The notes beneath the pieces were generated by a model, which was not told where the DNA came from, ran no database searches, and saw only the letters and a program-made list of their open reading frames with translations. A DNA stretch of 64,000 nt from Mycobacterium scrofulaceum (GTDB taxonomy: Bacteria; Actinomycetota; Actinomycetes; Mycobacteriales; Mycobacteriaceae). The DNA is taken from contig NZ_MVIJ01000007.1 of NCBI RefSeq assembly GCF_002086735.1, positions 1 to 64,000 of the forward strand, in the 5' to 3' direction. Positions 53,448-62,319 of the stretch are shown here, piece after piece. The first letter of the stretch is position 1, and each line of letters begins with the position of its first letter. The position numbers and the translations under genes are program-made.

Positions 53448-54009
53448 ATCCCTCTTCGTCGACGCTCACCGTGGTGTCGGCGACCGGCGAGCGCAGCTTG
53501 ATGCCGTCGAGGCCGCCGGTGCTGGTGTAGCTCACGAGGTCCGCGGTGATGGACATGTCGGGCAGGTGGACGTAGACGACCGGCAGCGTGACCGAGTCCG
53601 CCCGCTCGTGGAGGCCGAGCCGCCGGATGGGCAACGCGTTGAAGAACGGGCTGAACACGACGTCGACGTCGAGCGCGCCGTTGTAGGCCGCGCGGTGCTC
53701 GCCCTGGTGGTCGGTGACCAACCACATGTTCTCTTCGTCACGGGCGATGGACAGCACGCGTTCGCGTTCGGCGAGCGTGACCGTCATCCCGAGCCGCTTG
53801 GTGGCCCCGGTCTCGTCGGTCTGCAGGTCGTAGTACGCGCCGAATGCCGGGTTGGTTGCGGTGGCGGCGGCGACGATGCGGCCGTTCGCCCGGATTCTCT
53901 TGCCGGACACCTGGATTCGTACCGATTCCATCCGCGATACGTCCTGTGCACGCCAGGTGAGCATCGCCTGCCACACGCGCCGAGCCGAATCAGAGGAATC
54001 TGTGTTCAC
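53410..54009 (-). CDS. Putative glycolipid-binding protein (Rv3755c-like)
   Basis: 199 residues, the size of Rv3755c. Pattern [24 protein letters not shown]... with repeated beta strands, [16 protein letters not shown], and [18 protein letters not shown], resembles the PF06475 glycolipid-binding family. It ends [12 protein letters not shown]. Just downstream of proZ (start 54009, proZ stop 54010), so probably translated with the transporter genes. Biochemical role unknown. Confidence 0.83.
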   Translation of the reverse strand: MNTDSSDSARRVWQAMLTWRAQDVSRMESVRIQVSGKRIRANGRIVAAATATNPAFGAYYDLQTDETGATKRLGMTVTLAERERVLSIARDEENMWLVTDHQGEHRAAYNGALDVDVVFSPFFNALPIRRLGLHERADSVTLPVVYVHLPDMSITADLVSYTSTGGLDGIKLRSPVADTTVSVDEEGFIVDYPGLAERI

Positions 54010-54723
54010 TCATCTACCGTAAATCGTGCCCGCGAACCGTGAGAGACGTGTCCGGTAAGTGTGGCGCAGTCGCCCCGTGCCAGGGACCGACGCCCACACC
54101 GTCAACGCCAACAGCCCGTCCAGCGCGAGCGCCAATGCGGCGACCATCAGGGCGCCGACCAAGGCGAGGTAAAACTCGCGTTCCTTGATTCCGTCGATGA
54201 GGTATCTGCCCAGCCCACCGAGGCTGGCGTAGGCGGCGACGGTCGCGGTGGCGACCACTTGCAGCGTCGCGCTGCGCAAACCACCGAGGATCAACGGCAT
54301 CGCATTCCGCGCCTCCACCCACAGCACCTGGGCCTCCGTCATGCCCATCGCGCGGGCGGCGTCGACGACGGCCGGCTCGACGCTGGCGATTCCGGCATAG
54401 GTTCCGGCCAGCAGCGCCGGGACACCCAGCAGCATCAGCGCCACCAGCGGCGGCCCCAGGCCCAGCCCGAACAGCAGCGTCCCGAGCAGCAGCACGCCCA
54501 GCGTCGGCAGCGCGCGCAACCCGTTGACCGCGCCGACCACCAGCAGCGTGCCGCGGCCGGTGTGGCCGATGATGAGCCCGGCGGGGACGGCGATCAGGGC
54601 CGAGGCCCCCACCGCGACCGCGGTGTACTCGAGATGCTCCAGGACGCGCGCCGCGAGCCCGACCGGCCCGGTCCAGTTGTCGACGGTGAGCAGGTACGAG
54701 ATGGCGCCCCGCACGAAGTTCAT
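54010..54723 (-). CDS. proZ: Osmoprotectant ABC transporter permease ProZ
   Basis: 237 residues with about five or six membrane spans. Contains the EAA-type loop (MGMTEAQVLWVEARNAMPLILGG). Together with ProW forms the channel for glycine-betaine/proline-type uptake. ATG 54723 overlaps proW stop by four bases. Its open frame runs on into proW sequence in another frame, which is not used. Confidence 0.93.
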   Translation of the reverse strand: MNFVRGAISYLLTVDNWTGPVGLAARVLEHLEYTAVAVGASALIAVPAGLIIGHTGRGTLLVVGAVNGLRALPTLGVLLLGTLLFGLGLGPPLVALMLLGVPALLAGTYAGIASVEPAVVDAARAMGMTEAQVLWVEARNAMPLILGGLRSATLQVVATATVAAYASLGGLGRYLIDGIKEREFYLALVGALMVAALALALDGLLALTVWASVPGTGRLRHTYRTRLSRFAGTIYGR

Positions 54724-55406
54724 CGCGCGCCACCCACGATCGGGGCCATCACCGACCGGCGGCGGGGCGAGCGCCCGGCGCGTTCCCACGGCGTGCTGAG
54801 GCGGCCGGCCGCCACGATCAACGCGTCGATGACGATCGCCAGCGCGAAGAGCGCGACGATGCCGGCCAGGATCTGGTCGCTCTTGTTGGTCTGGTAGCCC
54901 TCGGTGAACCAGGTGCCAAGCCCACCGATCCCGATCACCGAGCCGACCGAGACCATCGCGATGTTGGTGACGACCACCACCCGAAGCCCGGCGACCAGAA
55001 CCGGGATGGACAGCGGCAGTTCGACTTTCAGCATGCGCGCGACCGGCGGGTAGCCGACGGCGGTGGCGGAGTCGCGCACCTGGGCCGGCACCGCGTCCAG
55101 CGCCTCGAGCACCGCCCGCACCAGCAGCGCCGCGGTGTAGGCGGTGAGCGCGACCATGACGTTGGCCTCGTCGAGGATGCGGGTGCCGATGATCATCGGC
55201 AGCACCACGAACAGCGCCAGCGACGGGATGGTGAACACGACGCTCGCGGTCGCGGTCGTCAGTCGGCGGGCGACCGGCGCGCGCTGGACCGCCGCGCCCA
55301 GTGGGACGGCGAGGGCCAACCCGATCAGCACCGGCACCAACGAGAGCCGCAGGTGGACGAGGGTGAGCGCCCAGGCGTCGTCGAGGTGGGTAAGCAGATA
55401 GCGCAT
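54720..55406 (-). CDS. proW: Osmoprotectant ABC transporter permease ProW
   Basis: 228 residues, hydrophobic, with a permease loop around AVGYPPVARMLKVELPLSIPVL. Segments include LTLVHLRLSLVPVLIGLALAV at the start and VTNIAMVSVGSVIGIGGLG. Partner of ProZ. The 4-base overlap with proZ and 3-base gap from proV show one operon. Confidence 0.93.
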   Translation of the reverse strand: MRYLLTHLDDAWALTLVHLRLSLVPVLIGLALAVPLGAAVQRAPVARRLTTATASVVFTIPSLALFVVLPMIIGTRILDEANVMVALTAYTAALLVRAVLEALDAVPAQVRDSATAVGYPPVARMLKVELPLSIPVLVAGLRVVVVTNIAMVSVGSVIGIGGLGTWFTEGYQTNKSDQILAGIVALFALAIVIDALIVAAGRLSTPWERAGRSPRRRSVMAPIVGGAR

Positions 55407-55409
55407 CGG

Positions 55410-56501
55410 TCACTCCCCCCGCCGGGCTTCGACCGCGGCCAGTACGTCGCCGGCCAGCACCCCGCCGATCACCTTGCCGCCGTCGTCGACGGCGACGCCC
55501 ACGCCCGACGGCGACGACAGCGCCGCGTCGAGCGCCTGGCTGAGGTTGCCACCGGGACGGAACAACGAGCCGACGCCGCTCATGCTGTCCGACAAGGACG
55601 CCCCCGCGCGATGCCGGCGCAGTCCCCCGGCGTCGATCCACCCCATCGGCGCGCCGGCGCCGTCCACCACCACAGCCCAGCCGTCGGCCGGGCCGGCCGC
55701 GGACAGGTCGTCCGCAGGGATGCGCTCGACGTCGTGCAGCGGCAGGCCGGCCGCGTCGATGAGTTGCAGCCACCGATACCCGCGGCCGAGGCCGATGAAC
55801 CTCGCCACGAAGTCGTTGGCCGGCCGCGAGAGCAGCCGGGCGGGCTCGTCGTACTGCTGCAACGCGCCGGCCCGGAACACCGCCACCTGGTCCGCGAGCT
55901 TGAGCGCCTCGTCGATGTCGTGGGTGACGAAGACGATCGTCTTACGCAATTCGCTTTGCAGACGCAGGATTTCGTTCTGCAGGTCGAGACGAACCACCGG
56001 GTCGACGGCGGAGAACGGCTCGTCCATCAGCAGGATGGGCGGGTCGGCGGCCAGCGCGCGCGCCACGCCGACGCGTTGTTGCTCGCCACCGGACAACTGC
56101 GCGGGGTAGCGGGTGGCGAGCCTGGTGTCCAGCCCGACCCGCTCGAGCACCCCGTAGGCGGCGGCGCGGGCCGCCCTGCGCGACTGCCCCTTGAGCACCG
56201 GAACCGTTGCGACGTTGTCGATCACCCGCAGGTGCGGCATCAGGCCGGCATGCTGGATGACGTAGCCGATCCCGAGGCGCAGCCGCACCGGGTCGAGGGT
56301 GCCTACGTCCACCCCGTCGACGGCGATCGTGCCGGAGGTCGGCTCGATCATTCGATTGATCATCCGCAGCGCCGTGGTCTTGCCGCTGCCCGACGAGCCG
56401 ACGAAGACGGTCAACTTCCCGGCGGGGACCGACAGGCTCAGCCGGTCCACCGCGTTGGTCCCGTCGGCGAAAGCCTTGCTGACGTCGTCGAAGACGATCA
56501 T
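55410..56501 (-). CDS. proV: Osmoprotectant ABC transporter ATPase ProV
   Basis: 363 residues. Walker A GSSGSGKT (35-42), signature LSGGEQQR (136-143), Walker B ILLMDEP (156-162) and H-loop FVTHDIDEA. The C-terminal 120 residues contain two CBS-type domains, common for ionic-strength or osmotic sensing in OpuA-like ATPases. Powers betaine/proline-type uptake. Starts 4 bases overlapping proX stop. Confidence 0.94.
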   Translation of the reverse strand: MIVFDDVSKAFADGTNAVDRLSLSVPAGKLTVFVGSSGSGKTTALRMINRMIEPTSGTIAVDGVDVGTLDPVRLRLGIGYVIQHAGLMPHLRVIDNVATVPVLKGQSRRAARAAAYGVLERVGLDTRLATRYPAQLSGGEQQRVGVARALAADPPILLMDEPFSAVDPVVRLDLQNEILRLQSELRKTIVFVTHDIDEALKLADQVAVFRAGALQQYDEPARLLSRPANDFVARFIGLGRGYRWLQLIDAAGLPLHDVERIPADDLSAAGPADGWAVVVDGAGAPMGWIDAGGLRRHRAGASLSDSMSGVGSLFRPGGNLSQALDAALSSPSGVGVAVDDGGKVIGGVLAGDVLAAVEARRGE

Positions 56502-57445
56502 TGTCCCGCCGGATGGTTGAACCCGTTGTCGCGCAGCCAGTTCCGCGCGGCCTGGTCGGGATCGATGCCGGAGTTCCCGGCCACCGCGGCGTTGAGCCCC
56601 GCGACCCCTGAGGTGGTCAGCTTCGCCGACACGGCGTCCAGCACCTCCTTGAGCCGGTCCGACTTCTTCTGCGAATTGACCAGCGGCACAATGTTGCCGG
56701 CCAGAAAGTTGTGCTGCGGGTCTTCGAGCGCCACCAGGTGGTTCTGCGGGATGGCGGGTGACGTGGTGAAGACGTTGGCGGCGTTGACCCGTCCCTCCAG
56801 CAGCGCGCGGACCGTCACGGCGCCGCCACCGTCGTTGATGGCGACGAAGTTGCCCGGCCTGATGTCGAGCCCGTACTTCTGCCGCAGTCCCGGCAGGCCG
56901 GCCGGCCGGTTCGCGAACGCCGATGGCGCGCCGAACCGCACGTCCGCCGAATGAGCGGCCAAGTCGGCGATTGTCCTCAGCTTCCAGGAATTAGCGGTCC
57001 CGCCCGTCACGGTCACGGTATCGGTGTCACTGGCCGGCGAGGGAGTAAGGATTGCCAGGTCGCCGGGGAGCCTGCGGTCGAGCTCCAGCTCGACCGCGTC
57101 GAGCAGGGTCGCCGTCGACTCGGGCGCGAAATAGAGCAGCAGGTTGCCGATGTACTCGGGCACCAGGTCGATGGAATGGTCCTTCAACGCGGGAATGTAC
57201 GTTTCCCGGCTGCCGATCCCCATTCGACGTCCCACCTCGAAGCCGTTGGCCTGCAAAGCTTGTGCGTAGATCTCGGCGATGATCTGTGACTCCGGGAAAT
57301 CGCCGGACCCCACGACGATGTTTCTGGGATTGCGGACCTCGGCGCCCAGCGGGTCGGTACTGCTGCACGCCGGCAGCGCGGATATCGCCGTGAGACACAC
57401 CGCCGCTCGGATGACCGCGCGGCGCGCGCGCGACGGCATCCCCAT
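56498..57445 (-). CDS. proX: Osmoprotectant-binding lipoprotein ProX
   Basis: 315 residues from ATG 57445, the length of Rv3759c. Lipobox LPAC places the acylated Cys at 27. QBPs-type (OpuAC) domain: GSGDFPESQIIAEIYAQAL, RRMGIGSRETYIPALKD and DLVPEYIGNLLLYF. Captures glycine betaine or related solute outside the membrane for ProVWZ. The reading frame above 57445 overlaps the LapA-like gene and is rejected. Confidence 0.93.
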   Translation of the reverse strand: MGMPSRARRAVIRAAVCLTAISALPACSSTDPLGAEVRNPRNIVVGSGDFPESQIIAEIYAQALQANGFEVGRRMGIGSRETYIPALKDHSIDLVPEYIGNLLLYFAPESTATLLDAVELELDRRLPGDLAILTPSPASDTDTVTVTGGTANSWKLRTIADLAAHSADVRFGAPSAFANRPAGLPGLRQKYGLDIRPGNFVAINDGGGAVTVRALLEGRVNAANVFTTSPAIPQNHLVALEDPQHNFLAGNIVPLVNSQKKSDRLKEVLDAVSAKLTTSGVAGLNAAVAGNSGIDPDQAARNWLRDNGFNHPAGQ

Positions 57446-57545
57446 ACCGCCGACACTAACGCCAGAATCACCCGCGCGCGGGGACCGAGCGGGCCGGTTG
57501 CGCGGTTTGGTTTCATTCTGTCCCGGATGGGACAAAGATGACCCT

Positions 57546-57896
57546 ATGAGCAGCCACACCCCTGCCTCGCCCAGCCAGCCGCCCCACAAGCCCGACGCGG
57601 CCCCCAAGCCGGGCCCTGCGCCCAAGGAACCGGCGATCGGGTTCACCCGCGCCGGGGCGCTGTGGTCGTCCCTGATCGCCGGCTTCCTGATTCTGATTCT
57701 GCTGCTGATCTTCATCACCCAGAACACGGCAACGGCGCCGTTTACGTTCTTGGGCTGGCACTGGAGCCTGCCGCTGGGGGTGGCGATCCTGCTGGCGGCG
57801 GTGGTCGGCGGCCTGATCACGGTGGCGGTCGGCACCGCGCGGATCCTGCAGCTGCGCCGCGCCGCGAAGAAGCATCACGCGGCCTCGTCGCGCTAG
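57546..57896 (+). CDS. LapA/DUF1049-domain membrane protein (Rv3760-like)
   Basis: 116 residues. Proline-rich N-terminus (PASPSQPPHKPDAAPKPGP), then two transmembrane spans (about 40-60 and 75-98) with the NTATAPFTFLGW motif between. Matches the DUF1049 LapA domain. Function in mycobacteria is unknown. Divergent from proX, 100 bases apart; followed by an inverted repeat. Confidence 0.85.
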   Translation: MSSHTPASPSQPPHKPDAAPKPGPAPKEPAIGFTRAGALWSSLIAGFLILILLLIFITQNTATAPFTFLGWHWSLPLGVAILLAAVVGGLITVAVGTARILQLRRAAKKHHAASSR

Positions 57897-57902
57897 CTGA
57901 TC

Positions 57903-57996
57903 GAGTGTGCGTACCGGGCGTCGGCAGTGCGCCCTGGGCGGGATTACGCCCGCATGAGCGCCGTCAGCTCACACGCGAATCCGGGGCCGCACACTC
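57903..57996. terminator. Inverted repeat between convergent Rv3760-like and kinase-like genes
   Basis: GAGTGTGCG (57903-57911) pairs with CGCACACTC (57988-57996). Inside is GGGCGGGATTACGCCC, another hairpin. It sits between two convergent genes and overlaps the stop of the one on the minus strand. Arms resemble those at 5153-5235, and both contain GTCAGCTCACAC. Probably a bidirectional terminator. Confidence 0.55.
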
Positions 57997-59041
57997 AGCC
58001 GGGCAGCTTGGCCAGCTCCGCGAGCCCGCGCGAGATCAGCGGCGCCACGACCTCGGGCATGTGGTCGGAGTCCATCCCGCGGGCCTGGTCCGACATCCGC
58101 CTGCGGAAGTCGATGCCCGCGGCGATGATGGCGAGCTTGAAGTAGGCCAGCGCCATGTAGAACTCCCAATGCGCCAGCGGTAAGCCGGCGACCAGCGAAT
58201 ACCGGTCGGCCAGCTCGTCGGCGGTCGGCAGCAGCGGTGAGGTCCAGGCGGCCTGGGCGTTGACGATCAAGTCCAGGGCCGGGTCGCGGTACACGCACAT
58301 CAGGGCGGCGTCGGACAGCGGGTCGCCGAGGGTGGACAACTCCCAGTCGACGACGGCGCGCACCTTCGTCGGGTCTTCGGCGTCCAGGATGGTGTTGTCG
58401 ATCCGGTAGTCGCCGTGCACGATCGACGTGCGGCTCTGCTCGGGGATGGCCTCCCGCAGACCGGAATGCAGGCGCTCGACGTCGGCGTCGCGGCGGTCGT
58501 CGGGCAGGCGTACCAGCGCCCACTGCGAGCCCCACCGCCGCACCTGCCGCTCCAGGTAACCGCTGGGCCTGCCGAAATCCCCCAGGCCGACGGCCTCGGG
58601 GTCGACGGTGTGCAGGTCGACGAGGACGCGGATCAGCGAGTCGACGCAGCCCTCGATGACCGTGTGGCTGAAGGCTTCCAGCTGGGCGCGCCGGCGCACG
58701 ACCTGGCCGGCGACGAACTCGACGATCTGGAACGGCGCGCCCAGCACCGAGTCGTCCTCGCACAGCGCGATCGCGCGCGCCACCGGAACCGGGGTGTCCC
58801 GCAGCGCGGCGACCACCCGGTACTCACGGGCCATGTCGTGCGCCGACGGCGTCAGCCCGTGCAGCGGCGGCCGCCGCACCAGCCAGCTGGTCGCGTCGTC
58901 GTAAACCCGGAACGTCAGATTGGACCGACCACCGGAAATGAAGTCCGCGCGCAACTCGCCGTCGCGTCCGATGCCCAGCGAACGCAGGTAGGAGTCCAGC
59001 GAGGCCAGGTCCAGCCCTTCGAGTTGGTCAGCTGAAGTCAC
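57995..59041 (-). CDS. APH-family phosphotransferase (Rv3761c-like)
   Basis: 348 residues. Brenner motif VHGDYRIDN and metal site VVDWELSTLGDP are those of the aminoglycoside/choline kinase fold. GGRSNLTFRVYD is the nucleotide loop. In M. tuberculosis the same locus was labelled fadE36, though the sequence is kinase-like, as here. Members near FadE enzymes may phosphorylate a hydroxy-acyl-CoA so that it can be dehydrated (ACAD10/11 logic). Starts 9 bases after the phosphoglycerate mutase-like gene. Confidence 0.85.
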   Translation of the reverse strand: MTSADQLEGLDLASLDSYLRSLGIGRDGELRADFISGGRSNLTFRVYDDATSWLVRRPPLHGLTPSAHDMAREYRVVAALRDTPVPVARAIALCEDDSVLGAPFQIVEFVAGQVVRRRAQLEAFSHTVIEGCVDSLIRVLVDLHTVDPEAVGLGDFGRPSGYLERQVRRWGSQWALVRLPDDRRDADVERLHSGLREAIPEQSRTSIVHGDYRIDNTILDAEDPTKVRAVVDWELSTLGDPLSDAALMCVYRDPALDLIVNAQAAWTSPLLPTADELADRYSLVAGLPLAHWEFYMALAYFKLAIIAAGIDFRRRMSDQARGMDSDHMPEVVAPLISRGLAELAKLPG

Positions 59042-59050
59042 CGGACTTGT

Positions 59051-59659
59051 TTACCACCTCTGATTTCGCGGCAGCAGGTCCCACACGTGCTCGACCCCGT
59101 TGACCCCCGCCACCGTCGCCTGCCCGGATCGGGAGAACAGCAGCCGGGTGATCGACGCGTAGTCGACCGGGAACGACAACAGCCGGGATGTCCCCAGAAT
59201 CTGGTGCAGCAGAACGTTGATCACCCCGCCGTGGCTGAACACCGCGACGGTGTCTTCGGGGTCGACCGAGGCGACGAGGTCGTCGACGGCCGCGCGCACC
59301 CGGGCGAGGAACGCGTCCTCGTCGACCGCGCTCGGCAGATGCCCCTGGGCCAGCCGCGCCCACTCTTCGGGCCGCTCCTCGCGGATCTGCTCGACGGGGA
59401 TGTACAGCGGGAGGTCGCGGTCGTATTCCGCGAACCGGTCGTCGATCTCGACGCTGAGCTCCCGGGCCGCCGCGACCGGTTCGGCGGTCTGGATGGCGCG
59501 GCGCTGGGGGCTGCTCACCACCCGGGAGATGGGGAACCGGTCCAGGGCCTTGGGCAGTCGCTCGATCTGGGCCAATCCCTCGTCCGACAGGTCCGGGTCG
59601 GAGCCCTCGCCGTGTTCGCTGCGCAACGGCAGCGCGTGCCGGACCAGAAGCAGTTGCAT
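59051..59659 (-). CDS. Histidine phosphatase (phosphoglycerate mutase-like)
   Basis: 202 residues from ATG 59659. R7-H8 in LLLVRHALPL is the phosphorylated His motif; SHGGV near the C-terminus gives the second His. SSPQRRAIQTAEPVA is the family block. Likely removes or moves phosphate on a small molecule. Start chosen because the upstream part overlaps the divergent methyltransferase gene. Probably cotranscribed with the APH gene. Confidence 0.85.
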   Translation of the reverse strand: MQLLLVRHALPLRSEHGEGSDPDLSDEGLAQIERLPKALDRFPISRVVSSPQRRAIQTAEPVAAARELSVEIDDRFAEYDRDLPLYIPVEQIREERPEEWARLAQGHLPSAVDEDAFLARVRAAVDDLVASVDPEDTVAVFSHGGVINVLLHQILGTSRLLSFPVDYASITRLLFSRSGQATVAGVNGVEHVWDLLPRNQRW

Positions 59660-59733
59660 GTTGGTTCCCGTCGTCGGATGGTGGGCAGCGCCCAGTTTCT
59701 CATCGCGCCCCGCGAAGCCGATCCCGAGGAGGA

Positions 59734-60396
59734 ATGATGACCGAGCCCCATATGGATTGGGACGCCGTGTACCGGCAGGAAACGCCGCCACCGTGGAGCA
59801 TCGGCCGGCCGCAGCCGGAACTGGCGGCCCTGATCGACGAGGGCAAGATCCGCGGCGACGTGCTGGACGCCGGCTGCGGCCATGCCGCGCTGTCGCTGGC
59901 CCTCGCGGCGCGGGGCTACACGGTGGTCGGCCTGGACAGCAGCGCGACCGCGATCGAGGCCGCGGCCCTGGCCGCCGCCGAACAAGGGCTGACGACGGCG
60001 ACCTTCGCCCAGGCCGACGTCACCAACTTCCGCGGCTATGACGGCCGCTTCGCGACCATCCTGGACAGCGGCCTGTTCCACGCGTTGCCGCCGGAGCGGC
60101 GCCAGGACTATCTGCGGTCGATCTCGCGTGCGGCCGCGCCCGGGGCGGCGCTCCACGTGCTGGCCTTCGCGGCCGGGGCGCTGGGTAACGCCGACCACGG
60201 GGGCCCGCGCGGCTTCACCGAGGCGGAATTGCGCGACGCCGTCTCGCCGCTCTGGCGGGTCGACGAACTGCGCCCCGCCAAGGTCTACGGGAACGCGCCG
60301 GTGTCTTCCGACGGCCCGCTGGCACGCCTGGAACGCGACGCCGAAGGGCACTTCATGGCACCCGGCTTTCTGCTCACGGCCCACAAGCCCGGCTAG
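59734..60396 (+). CDS. Class I SAM-dependent methyltransferase
   Basis: 220 residues. Begins MMTEPHMDWDAVYRQE. SAM loop VLDAGCGHAALSLAL (43-57) and GLDSSATAIEAA, then TILDSGLFHALPPERR. Similar to a group of mycobacterial thiol or quinone methyltransferases. Function uncertain. GGAGGAATG-type RBS. Divergent from the histidine phosphatase by 74 bases. Confidence 0.85.
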   Translation: MMTEPHMDWDAVYRQETPPPWSIGRPQPELAALIDEGKIRGDVLDAGCGHAALSLALAARGYTVVGLDSSATAIEAAALAAAEQGLTTATFAQADVTNFRGYDGRFATILDSGLFHALPPERRQDYLRSISRAAAPGAALHVLAFAAGALGNADHGGPRGFTEAELRDAVSPLWRVDELRPAKVYGNAPVSSDGPLARLERDAEGHFMAPGFLLTAHKPG

Positions 60397-60457
60397 CGAA
60401 AGACCTTCGCGCGCCGTGGAGAATGCTATTCTCCGGTTCGAGAGCGAGGTGTGCGCG

Positions 60458-61513
60458 ATGGCGACGGTGGGTCAGGCCCAACTGGACGCGGGCGTGCTCG
60501 CCCGCTGGCTGGACGCGAACGGCGCGCCGGGAAACGGTGAGGAACCGCGGCTGACGCAGCTGAAGGGCGGTTCGCAGAACACGCTGTATCTGCTCGACCG
60601 CGGCGGACAGCGGATGGTGCTGCGCATGCCCGGCGCGCGCGCCGACGCGGCGCGCATCGACGGCTTGCTGCGCGAGATCCGGCTGGTGGGGGCCCTGTCG
60701 GGCACCGACGTGCCGCACGCGGCGTTGATCGCGGCCGACGACACCGGCACCGTGCTCGGCATGCCGTTCTACGTCATGCAGGCGATCGACGGGTGGAGCC
60801 CGATGGATGGCGGGTGGCAACCGCCGTTCGACACCGACCTGGCCGCCCGGCGCGGGCTGGCCTTCCAGCTCGTCGAGGGCGCCGCCAGGCTGGGCCGGGT
60901 GGACTGGCGCGCGCAGGGGCTCGAGGGGTTCGGGCGCCCGGACGGGTTCCACGAGCGGCAGGTCGACCGCTGGCTGACCTTCCTCGACGCCTACCAGGTG
61001 CGCGAGCTGCCCGGGCTCGACGAGGCCTCCGCCTGGCTGCGCAACAACCGGCCCGCGCATTACCGCCCGGGCATCATGCACGGCGACTACCAGTTCGCCA
61101 ACGTGATGTTCGCGCACGGGGAGCCGGCGCGACTGGCCGCGATCGTGGACTGGGAGATGACGACGGTCGGCGACCCGCTGTTGGACCTGGCCTGGTCCCT
61201 GCTGGGCTACGACGGCGAAGAGCCGCGCGCCGACGGGTTCTATCTGGACATGACCGGAATGCCCACCCGCAGCGAGTTGCTGCGGCACTACGAGACGGTC
61301 AGCGGGCTCTCCACCGAAAACATCGACTACTACCTGGTGCTGGCCAACTGGAAGCTCGGCATCGTGCTGGAAAAGACTTACGCTGCGGGGGTGCGCACCG
61401 GCAAAGTGGACCCCAAGATCCAAGACGCATTCGGGCCCATGATCCTGCAGCTGATCGCCAGGGCGGCCGAGCTCGCGCGGTCCTTACCCGCCGGTCCCAC
61501 CGGGGGCCGCTGA
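60458..61513 (+). CDS. APH-family phosphotransferase
   Basis: 351 residues. MHGDYQFANVMF and IVDWEMTTVGDP are the catalytic and metal motifs. GGSQNTLYLLD is the nucleotide loop. Paralogue of the gene at 57995. Followed by an SDR (1 base) and an acyl-CoA dehydrogenase, as in ACAD10/11-type pathways for hydroxy fatty acids. Start ATG 60458; GTG 60449 also possible. Confidence 0.83.
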   Translation: MATVGQAQLDAGVLARWLDANGAPGNGEEPRLTQLKGGSQNTLYLLDRGGQRMVLRMPGARADAARIDGLLREIRLVGALSGTDVPHAALIAADDTGTVLGMPFYVMQAIDGWSPMDGGWQPPFDTDLAARRGLAFQLVEGAARLGRVDWRAQGLEGFGRPDGFHERQVDRWLTFLDAYQVRELPGLDEASAWLRNNRPAHYRPGIMHGDYQFANVMFAHGEPARLAAIVDWEMTTVGDPLLDLAWSLLGYDGEEPRADGFYLDMTGMPTRSELLRHYETVSGLSTENIDYYLVLANWKLGIVLEKTYAAGVRTGKVDPKIQDAFGPMILQLIARAAELARSLPAGPTGGR

Positions 61514-61514
61514 A

Positions 61515-62279
61515 ATGGGTTATGCGGATCAGCTTTTCGATCTCACCGACCGGGTCGTGCTGGTCACCGGCGGCAGCCGGGGGCTGGGGCGTGAGATGGC
61601 GTTCGCCGCGGCGCGCTGCGGCGCCGACGTGGTGATCGCCAGCCGCAACATGGACAACTGCGTGACCACCGCCAAGGAGATCGAGGCCGAAACCGGGCGC
61701 GCCGCCATGCCGTATCAGGTGCACGTCGGGCGGTGGGATCAACTCGACGGATTGGTCGAGGCGACCTACCAGCGGTTCGGCAGGGTGGACACGCTGATCA
61801 ACAACGCCGGCATGTCACCGCTGTACGACAAGCTGACCGACGTCACCGAGAAGCTGTTCGACGCGGTGGTCAACCTCAACCTCAAGGGACCGTTCCGATT
61901 GTCGGCTCTGGTCGGCGAACGGATGGTGGCGGCCGGCCGCGGGTCCATCATCAACGTCAGCACGGCCGGGTCGCTGCGCCCGACGCCCGACATCATCCCG
62001 TACGCCGCCGCCAAGGCCGGGCTCAACGCCATGACCGAGGCGCTGGCGAAGGCGTTCGGTCCGCCGGTGCGGGTGAATACGCTGATGGCCGGGCCGTTCC
62101 TCACGGACGTGAGCAAGTCCTGGAACCTCGAGGCGGCCCACGGCAAGCCCTTCGGGCACCTCGCGCTGCAGCGCGCCGGCGATCCGGCCGAAATCGTCGG
62201 GGCCACATTGTTTTTGGCGTCCGACGCCTCCAGCTTCACCACCGGTTCGATCCTGCGCGCCGACGGCGGACTTCCCTGA
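61515..62279 (+). CDS. Short-chain dehydrogenase/reductase
   Basis: 254-residue SDR. TGGSRGLGRE (18-27), NNAGM, NVSTAGS with Ser, YAAAK with Tyr/Lys, and MAGPFLT. Closely spaced after the APH gene. Would act on the same acyl-CoA or its product. Followed after 40 bases by fadE. Confidence 0.87.
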   Translation: MGYADQLFDLTDRVVLVTGGSRGLGREMAFAAARCGADVVIASRNMDNCVTTAKEIEAETGRAAMPYQVHVGRWDQLDGLVEATYQRFGRVDTLINNAGMSPLYDKLTDVTEKLFDAVVNLNLKGPFRLSALVGERMVAAGRGSIINVSTAGSLRPTPDIIPYAAAKAGLNAMTEALAKAFGPPVRVNTLMAGPFLTDVSKSWNLEAAHGKPFGHLALQRAGDPAEIVGATLFLASDASSFTTGSILRADGGLP

Positions 62280-62319
62280 CGTGGCGGGTCACCGCCAATG
62301 AACACCTAGGAGCATTCGA